Below are positions 6,093 to 11,162 of a DNA stretch of 11,162 nt, piece after piece (the stretch's first letter is position 1; the number at the start of each line of letters is the position of its first letter). The position numbers and the translations under genes were made by a program. Under the pieces are notes generated by a model that saw only the letters and a program-made list of their open reading frames with translations, was not told where the DNA came from and searched no databases. Source of the stretch: Lucifugimonas sp038150225 (lineage in GTDB: Bacteria > Chloroflexota > Dehalococcoidia > Lucifugimonadales > Lucifugimonadaceae). Location: contig JAYQWG010000047.1 of assembly GCA_038150225.1 (NCBI GenBank), forward strand, positions 1 through 11,162. The letters run 5' to 3'.

Positions 6093-8207
6093 CTAGTCCC
6101 CGGCTGATGTTGATGGTGCACCAATCGAATTATTCGGAACTACTGTTGGATTGTCGTCCGCTTTGACCTCCTCCGACGGAAGATTGTTGTTCACTCTGCG
6201 GGTTGCCTGAATACTGAACGAAAGGAGCCGTCCCCCAACTCCGAGCTGAACATCTTCCTCAAGCTCGATCGTTGGACCCGCAGGTCGACTGTTAACACGC
6301 AGAGATGGGTCACCAGCTACTGGCTTGTTGACCAGGGTTACCTTGTTCTTACCAAACTTGAATGAGCCACCTTCAAATGGAAGTTCACGAGCCTCTGTCG
6401 CGTTCACTACGTTTCGGGCAACGAACCGCCGCATGTATGATCGTTTCATTCGAGCAAAGTCAACAATTACCCTTCCCTGGTCATCAACAATGTATCCGTA
6501 TGGAGTGCTCTTGCTAAGCGACCAGATCAGGACGATAGCAAGTGCTACAAACACTCCCCCAATAGCGGCAAGCGCTGGAATTGGCAATCCGATAATTCGA
6601 ACCGGTTCTTCAGTGATCACTGCTGTCATGGATGCAGTAGGTGTGACCCGTGTGTACCTGCGACCCTGATACTCACCCGCGAGTGTTACTTCGAGTTCGT
6701 AGTCTCCACTGTTTGGGACTATCGCAGAAATATCAAACTCCCACGCCTTGCCTGGTTCTGGCTCATCAGTTGGGAACACGGCAGCGGACAACTGACCGTT
6801 TTCACCGGTCAAAATTGCCGAAACATCTGCAGGATCAGTCAGGTATGGGTAGTCACCGATCATCACCTGAACTCGACCGATTCGGCCGTATTTGCCAAGG
6901 TGAGTTTCAATGTCAGCTACTTCAACAAGATTGATCGTTGGGAACGACTCACTCCTGTAAGCGTTTCCACTCATAAGAGTGGCGCCGTAATCAGCCCACG
7001 ATAATTCGAGCTGAACGTCGTTGATTCCTTGCGCTTTCGGAGCCGTTAGCTGAACTGAGTACACACCGTCGTTTGCCAGGCGGTCACCGTTTTCGCCGCT
7101 GTCATTGAGTACAACGACTTCGGTCGTGCCACTCGCTTTAGATATTGTTGCCTCGATCTGAGCGCCAGTAAGCAACTGAGCTGAATCACCATTGAATGCA
7201 GCTGCTTCGATGATCGCTGGTTCACCTACCGGGACAGGTGGCTGTTCGATCAATCGGAGTTCAAGAGGGTTTTCGATCTGCACGCTCGCTACCAGCTTCG
7301 ACGCAGGGCCAATACCCTGGAGCGTCCAGTTGCCTGGTACAGGAGAATAGATGCGTACGTGAACAGTTGTTGGGGTCTCGTTGATCTCGACATTCTGCAT
7401 CTCATCCCCTGCCCTGGTCCCACTAGGTGAGAACACAGCAACGTCAACATCCTGGTGCTGACGGACGAACACAGACGAGAAAACGTTCGTGTGCGGGGCA
7501 ATATCGAGGTTTACGATCGCTGCCGAGTTATCGTGCATCTCGACATCCATTTGGGTGGTGAGATCCAGACCTACAAAGTCTTTGATTACAGCATTGATAC
7601 CTTCGGCGGTGCCAGCATCGTAGAACTTCCCGTCAGTCCCAAACGCGAGGTCTGACATCAGATCGCGCATTGGTGCCTCGGTCGACGGCAGCGTAACCAC
7701 GTCGATTACCCAATCTTGTGCGCTGAAAAGGTCAGCCACATTGTTCAGTCGATCACGAGTATTTTCCGATTCCCCCAAAATGCGACCAGTCGTCATGAAC
7801 GCAACTCGTGACCCGGCTTGAGCGTCGATTCGAGTCATGAATGCAAAAGCGTCGGTCAAAGCAGCAATCTGGTCAGAGCTTGCTGGACCGACAGGTAGCT
7901 CACGGAGTGCAGTTACTACATCGCCAACGAGCCTAGTGCCTTCTGGGCCCGTTGATGCGGAACTCAGTTCTGTAATTTGAACCCCGTATGTTCCGGCTCC
8001 AATCGTTCCTGCGTCAGTGCCACGAACCATCGTGTACGCGATCGACTCTGCAGTGTCGAGATCGCGTTGTACTGGTGAAGCGCCCTGATCAATCAAAACC
8101 ACCAGTACGCCGTCTTCACCGATCGGATTGGCGGCTTGGGCCGGGAGAGCAGCTCCTGCAAAAAGGACGGTGAGAGCAATGATTGCTATCAGAGACGGAC
8201 GACGCAT
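6093..8207 (-). CDS. Membrane-anchored VWA-like protein with beta-sandwich repeats and cytoplasmic tail
   Basis: This 704-residue protein has a signal peptide (1-25, cleavage after LPAQA), a large extracytoplasmic part, one membrane span (about 538-564) and a 140-residue cytoplasmic tail. Residues about 33-212 resemble a von Willebrand factor A fold: VLVVLID opens it, and SRVAFMTTGRILGE sits where VWA domains have a TDG strand. The metal site is degenerate: DxGxS (Asp40, Gly42, Ser44) replaces DxSxS, and the TDG aspartate is Thr140. Later, FSPSGT with VPGNWTL (259-296) looks like an extracellular beta domain, and NDSGENGDRLANDGVYS (368-384) resembles the acidic D-G-x-x-G-D...A-x-D-G-x-Y motif of Ig-like domains, possibly calcium-binding. 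The tail is beta-rich and perhaps FHA-like, ending in a polar, disordered stretch. A GGAG site at 8217-8214 supports the ATG. Function is unknown; adhesion or surface scaffolding is a guess. Confidence 0.8.
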   Translation of the reverse strand: MRRPSLIAIIALTVLFAGAALPAQAANPIGEDGVLVVLIDQGASPVQRDLDTAESIAYTMVRGTDAGTIGAGTYGVQITELSSASTGPEGTRLVGDVVTALRELPVGPASSDQIAALTDAFAFMTRIDAQAGSRVAFMTTGRILGESENTRDRLNNVADLFSAQDWVIDVVTLPSTEAPMRDLMSDLAFGTDGKFYDAGTAEGINAVIKDFVGLDLTTQMDVEMHDNSAAIVNLDIAPHTNVFSSVFVRQHQDVDVAVFSPSGTRAGDEMQNVEINETPTTVHVRIYSPVPGNWTLQGIGPASKLVASVQIENPLELRLIEQPPVPVGEPAIIEAAAFNGDSAQLLTGAQIEATISKASGTTEVVVLNDSGENGDRLANDGVYSVQLTAPKAQGINDVQLELSWADYGATLMSGNAYRSESFPTINLVEVADIETHLGKYGRIGRVQVMIGDYPYLTDPADVSAILTGENGQLSAAVFPTDEPEPGKAWEFDISAIVPNSGDYELEVTLAGEYQGRRYTRVTPTASMTAVITEEPVRIIGLPIPALAAIGGVFVALAIVLIWSLSKSTPYGYIVDDQGRVIVDFARMKRSYMRRFVARNVVNATEARELPFEGGSFKFGKNKVTLVNKPVAGDPSLRVNSRPAGPTIELEEDVQLGVGGRLLSFSIQATRRVNNNLPSEEVKADDNPTVVPNNSIGAPSTSAGD

Positions 8208-8381
8208 TTCGAACTCCGAAAAATTAAGACCTAAAACCGACCGAGGTTGATCCCACCACGGTTGGCGGACGATGAATAAATCGACTCTACGTGCGCGCGC
8301 CCGTTTGCTTCAGATGGTAGTTAATACCGGTTTTTATCAATCTTTGGTCTTGTTGCTTACCTCAGTATTACGTATACGGCG

Positions 8382-8410
8382 TTGACCGGGTTGTATCGCA
8401 TACCTAAACT
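8382..8410 (+). promoter_or_regulatory. Sigma-70-like promoter of the enolase-superfamily/SDR cluster
   Basis: TTGACC (8382-8387, five of six consensus matches) is separated by exactly 17 bp from TAAACT (8405-8410, four of six). Transcription would start near 8417, leaving a leader of about 64 nt before the ATG at 8481. The CGTATACG palindrome immediately upstream could be a regulator site. Confidence 0.55.
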
Positions 8411-8431
8411 GCGGCAGCCGTCATTCCACGG

Positions 8432-8445
8432 ACCCCTCTCGGGGT
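8432..8445 (+). other. Small GC hairpin in the predicted leader of the enolase cluster
   Basis: ACCCC, loop TCTC, GGGGT form a perfect 5-bp stem about 15 nt after the predicted start of transcription. It is not followed by a T-run, so it is not a standard terminator. A role in mRNA stability is possible; chance is also possible. Confidence 0.3.
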
Positions 8446-8480
8446 GTCTAAAAAGATCACTCAGCAGAAGCACGCTACTC

Positions 8481-9719
8481 ATGAAAATTACCGGATTCTC
8501 GACGACACTTTATGAATTTCCGCTTAATCGACGGATGGGAGATGCAAACTCACCGTCCGGTCGAATTCGAGGCAGCTCGAACCTTGTTCAGCTATTTACA
8601 GACGAAGGGATAACCGGAGTCGCTTTCGGTGGTAGCGGGGCTGGACCGCAGATCAGGTCAATGGTCGAAGGAATGCTCATGGGCGAGGACCCTAGACACG
8701 TCACAGGTCTTTGGAAGCGCATGGTTGACCGAGTTTTTAAAGGTGGCCACGCAGGAATCGTGAACGATGCAATATCAGTTCTCGATGTTGCTCTTTGGGA
8801 CCTCAAGGCGAAAGCCAATGATGAACCGCTCTGGAGAACGCTTGGGGGGTCAAATCCAAAAGTAAAGGCCTACGCATCCGGACTCGATACACCACTCTCC
8901 GATGACGATATCGAGAACTGGTACGGAACAATGGCATCGGACTTCGGGTTCACTGGTGGAAAACTCAAAGTCGGCCTCGATCAAGATGATGATCTTCGAC
9001 GGATCGAGCGCATGAAGAAAGGTCTCGAGCGCGCCACCGACACACCTGAGCTCTATATCGACGCGAACGAGTTTTGGAACCCGAAACAGGCGATTCGAAA
9101 AGTCCGAGAGATGGAAGAACAGTTCGATATTGCATGGGTAGAAGAACCAGCTCGACGGTGGGATTTCCTCGGACTACGCAGGATCTCTGATGCGATCAAG
9201 GCACCAGTTTGTGCCGGTGAGAACCTCGACACGCTCGGTGAGTTCCTCCCTTATTTCCACAACCGCTCAGCCGATGTTGTTCAGGTCAGCTGGGGGATGA
9301 CTGGAATCACCACCGCCATGCAACTTGCTGACGCAGCGTACGGATTTGAACTGCCCATCACTCTTGGAGGATCACCAGGAAATCTCAACGCTCAACTCGC
9401 GCCGTGCATGCCGAATTTCCTGACGCTCGAAGTGCAAAATCCCGACCCCGACGACGGCGTCATGACTTCGGATATCAAAATCGTCGACGGATGGGCAGTT
9501 TGCGGCGATCAACCTGGAACAGGTGTTTCGTTCGATCAAGAAGCCCTCGAGAAAGCTACCGTTGAATCGGTCTCTGCATCAGCAGGACCATCGCCGTTCG
9601 GTCGCCGACCGGGTGCTGGTCTCTGGGACAACCCCGCAACCAAGGAAGAAGCGGAGGCGGCAGCTTCCGGTGTCGACGGTTTCGCATACGTACCAAAGCA
9701 CGGGTCGAAAACCCAGTAA
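8481..9719 (+). CDS. Enolase-superfamily protein (mandelate racemase/muconate lactonizing enzyme-like), paralog 1
   Basis: Superfamily members remove the proton alpha to a carboxylate and stabilise the enolate on Mg2+, often as sugar-acid dehydratases, racemases or lactonizing enzymes. The ATG at 8481 gives 412 residues beginning MKITGF, matching the MKITGY start of the next gene. An N-terminal capping domain (1-about 125, with GDANSPSG near 20-27) precedes a barrel. KLK (161-163) is the second-strand KxK motif. The metal ligands are Asp194 (YIDANEFW), Glu221 (WVEEPAR) and Glu247 (AGENLD). Glu317 matches the electrophilic glutamate of mandelate racemase. The Asp-His dyad of that subgroup is absent: Ser270 and Gly297 occupy those places. 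A C-terminal extension of about 60 residues carries PFGRRPGAGLW. No strong ribosome binding site is visible. The substrate is unknown. Confidence 0.88.
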   Translation: MKITGFSTTLYEFPLNRRMGDANSPSGRIRGSSNLVQLFTDEGITGVAFGGSGAGPQIRSMVEGMLMGEDPRHVTGLWKRMVDRVFKGGHAGIVNDAISVLDVALWDLKAKANDEPLWRTLGGSNPKVKAYASGLDTPLSDDDIENWYGTMASDFGFTGGKLKVGLDQDDDLRRIERMKKGLERATDTPELYIDANEFWNPKQAIRKVREMEEQFDIAWVEEPARRWDFLGLRRISDAIKAPVCAGENLDTLGEFLPYFHNRSADVVQVSWGMTGITTAMQLADAAYGFELPITLGGSPGNLNAQLAPCMPNFLTLEVQNPDPDDGVMTSDIKIVDGWAVCGDQPGTGVSFDQEALEKATVESVSASAGPSPFGRRPGAGLWDNPATKEEAEAAASGVDGFAYVPKHGSKTQ

Positions 9720-9759
9720 TCCAAATCTGAAGTAGAGAGAAAATTAGAAGAAAAAAACG

Positions 9760-10926
9760 ATGAAAATTACTGGATACAGACTCGAGAAATACATCCAAAA
9801 GCTCGATCGGGCGATTGGTGACGCGAACTATCCTGCAGGTGACGACCTCATGGGAATGGCGATCCTTTGGATCGACACCGATGAAGGCATCTCTGGAATG
9901 GCACCGGCAGGAAACGACGCAGTTGGAAACCTCTTCCACGTGATCGAAGGCAAAGACCCGCGGGGTGTGGTCGGTCTTTGGAAGGACATGGTCGACTGGG
10001 TTCACAAAGGCAATAACGAAGGCGAAGTAAACGGCGCCATCGCTGCCATTGATGTTGCACTGTGGGACCTCAAGGCGAAGCTCAACGAAGAACCAATTTG
10101 GAAAACCTTAGGTGCTCGTGAAGGTCGCGCCAAAGCATACGCGTCAGACATTGGGTACAACCTTAGTGACGATGAACTACACACTTTCTACTCGCGAATG
10201 GCCGATGTCGGAGTCGAAGGTGGCAAGATCAAAATCGGTCTGAACATGAAGGATGACCTGCGCCGTATTGGCATCATGCGTGATGCGTTCAGCAAGGTGA
10301 AAGACCGTCCGTACTTGATGATAGACACCAACGAGTACTGGTCACCTAAACAGGCAATTCGGTACATCAACGAGATCGAAAAACACTTCGAGCTTTTCTG
10401 GGCTGAAGAGCCAGCTCGACGTTGGGACTATGACGGTCTTCGGCAGGTAGCACGCAACATTTCGGCTGCCGTTGCATCCGGGGAGAACCTGAATGACATT
10501 GGTCAGATGTACCCGCTCATTTCTCAACAGGCAATCGACATTGCAAACGTCGGTGTAGGCCACTCCGGAATCACAGGTGCTCGACAGGTTGCGAACATGT
10601 GCTACGCCTACGAGATTCCGGTAACGATGATGAACTGCCCTGCTAACTTCATGGCACATCTTGCTGCGGCTATTCCGAATCACAATATGATGGAGGTGGT
10701 CGACCCGGGACGCGAAGGCGCGTTCGAATCGTGGGATAACCACATTGAGGACGGCTGGATCGTCATGGGCAGCAAGCCTGGTCTTGGTATTGAGGTCAGT
10801 GAAACCAAGCTCAAGGAACTTCAGGCAACCGATCACGGTCGAAGACCCGGATTCCCGTTCCCTCGACGTGAAGGGGCGGCGCTGTGGATCAAGGATATTG
10901 AACCAGGTGAAGTTAGCTGGAAGTAA
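9760..10926 (+). CDS. Enolase-superfamily protein (mandelate racemase/muconate lactonizing enzyme-like), paralog 2
   Basis: This 388-residue protein is a clear paralog of the gene 40 bp upstream, sharing the start MKITG, GDANYPAG (20-27), IAAIDVALWDLKAK, EEPARRWDY and ASGENLNDIG. The KxK motif is KIK (156-158). Metal ligands are Asp189 (MIDTNEYW), Glu216 (WAEEPAR) and Glu242 (SGENL), and Glu312 fits the electrophilic glutamate. Around the sixth and seventh strands the usual Asp and His are replaced by Gly265 and about Asn292, although a nearby His268 (GVGHSG) is not shared with paralog 1 and could act instead. The C-terminal tail holds HGRRPGFPFPRREGAALW, a longer form of the motif in paralog 1. 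Different residues around the active site suggest the two paralogs act on different substrates or steps. The specific reaction is unknown; a sugar-acid or hydroxy-acid dehydratase is the simplest guess. Confidence 0.88.
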   Translation: MKITGYRLEKYIQKLDRAIGDANYPAGDDLMGMAILWIDTDEGISGMAPAGNDAVGNLFHVIEGKDPRGVVGLWKDMVDWVHKGNNEGEVNGAIAAIDVALWDLKAKLNEEPIWKTLGAREGRAKAYASDIGYNLSDDELHTFYSRMADVGVEGGKIKIGLNMKDDLRRIGIMRDAFSKVKDRPYLMIDTNEYWSPKQAIRYINEIEKHFELFWAEEPARRWDYDGLRQVARNISAAVASGENLNDIGQMYPLISQQAIDIANVGVGHSGITGARQVANMCYAYEIPVTMMNCPANFMAHLAAAIPNHNMMEVVDPGREGAFESWDNHIEDGWIVMGSKPGLGIEVSETKLKELQATDHGRRPGFPFPRREGAALWIKDIEPGEVSWK

Positions 10927-10959
10927 AGCGGGCTGTAAGACTAGTCAGAATGGAAAGCT

Positions 10960-11162
10960 ATGGGTGACAGATTAACCGGAAAAGTGTGCCTGGTAACTGG
11001 TGGAGGACGAGGTCTCGGAAAAGCGATCGCATTGGCGTTCGCAGAAGAGGGTGCGAAAGCAGTTGCCATCAGCTACGTCAACGACGCTGAATCCGCCGAA
11101 GAAACCTGTCAGGCGATGGCAGAACTTGGCACCACTGCTTACATGACTCCGGTTGAGGTCAC
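10960..11162 (+). CDS. Short-chain dehydrogenase/reductase (SDR), N-terminal part (cut by window edge)
   Basis: The frame from the ATG at 10960 is open to the right edge, giving 67 codons. It starts MGDRLTGKVCLVTGGGRGLG, the SDR nucleotide-binding strand and glycine motif TGGGRGLG (residues 13-20), followed by KAIALAFAEEGAKAVAISYV, the first helix and second strand of a Rossmann fold. The absence of an acidic residue at the end of the second strand (ISYVND) suggests NADP(H) as readily as NAD(H), but this is uncertain. An earlier ATG at 10950 is stopped after five codons, and GGAA at 10952-10955 can act as a weak ribosome binding site. It lies 33 bp after enolase paralog 2, so it is probably in the same operon, as a dehydrogenase step for the same substrate or product. 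The catalytic Ser-Tyr-Lys residues are outside the window. Confidence 0.85.
   Translation, partial: MGDRLTGKVCLVTGGGRGLGKAIALAFAEEGAKAVAISYVNDAESAEETCQAMAELGTTAYMTPVEV

Larger units (their letters stand above)
8208..8480. other. Divergent intergenic region between the VWA gene and the enolase-superfamily cluster
   Basis: This 273-bp gap separates two divergent genes. It holds the VWA ribosome binding site (8214-8217), the plus-strand promoter at 8382-8410, a small palindrome CGTATACG (8371-8378) just before that promoter's -35 box, and a short leader hairpin (8432-8445). I see no tRNA, known riboswitch or small gene in it, and no confident promoter for the VWA gene. Confidence 0.5.

Noticed and set aside
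8220..8262. Repeated GGTTG/CCACGGTTGG segments upstream of the VWA gene
   Set aside because: The copies are short and imperfect with no regular spacing, so chance is the simplest reading.
8382..8480. TTG-initiated 33-residue N-terminal extension of enolase paralog 1
   Set aside because: The TTG is part of the predicted -35 hexamer, the extension has no family similarity, and the paralog starts with the same MKITG found at 8481.
10950..10967. Earlier ATG before the SDR gene
   Set aside because: It meets a TGA after five codons and is out of frame with the SDR motif.
1..11162. CRISPR array, transposase, integrase, tRNA or rRNA
   Set aside because: No regularly spaced direct repeats, terminal inverted repeats, transposase-like frames or conserved RNA gene sequences were seen.

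Overview
The window carries nine protein genes and no RNA genes, mobile elements or CRISPR arrays that I can see. It looks like chromosomal DNA from a free-living, heterotrophic bacterium. Tandem enolase-superfamily paralogs followed by a short-chain dehydrogenase, a cyclophilin-type lipoprotein, and a branched-chain 2-oxoacid dehydrogenase operon together are most reminiscent of the marine SAR202-type Chloroflexota. That assignment is an inference from gene content; no marker gene here proves it.

Left part (1-4689, all minus strand). The operon reads right to left. E1-alpha and E1-beta overlap by one base. A 2-bp gap follows, then the E2 lipoyl acyltransferase, which overlaps lipB by 4 bp. 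LipB makes the octanoyl-protein precursor of the lipoyl group that E2 needs, so the operon links the complex to its own cofactor supply. E3 (dihydrolipoamide dehydrogenase) and LipA are not in the window. A TATAAT box only 8 nt before the E1-alpha ATG suggests a leaderless mRNA. Beyond lipB, and running off the left edge, is a membrane sensor whose extracytoplasmic domain matches CHASE. It uses a TTG start and has no ATG near its N-terminus.

Middle (4690-8207). Two cyclophilin-type peptidyl-prolyl isomerases are read on the plus strand. The first is a secreted lipoprotein and the second a cytosolic version. The second aligns without gaps to the last 167 residues of the first. They end at a perfect two-way terminator (6045-6076) shared with a convergent minus-strand gene. 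That gene encodes a 704-residue membrane-anchored protein with a von Willebrand factor A-like domain whose metal-binding site is degenerate.

Right part (8208-11162, plus strand). A 273-bp divergent intergenic region holds a good sigma-70-like promoter. It is followed by two enolase/mandelate racemase-superfamily genes and the start of an SDR oxidoreductase. This looks like a catabolic cluster for a hydroxy acid or sugar acid, substrate unknown. Both enolase-superfamily proteins keep the metal ligands and the KxK motif but lack the Asp-His dyad of the mandelate racemase subgroup. They also share an unusual C-terminal extension. This is the most promising part of the window for new biochemistry.
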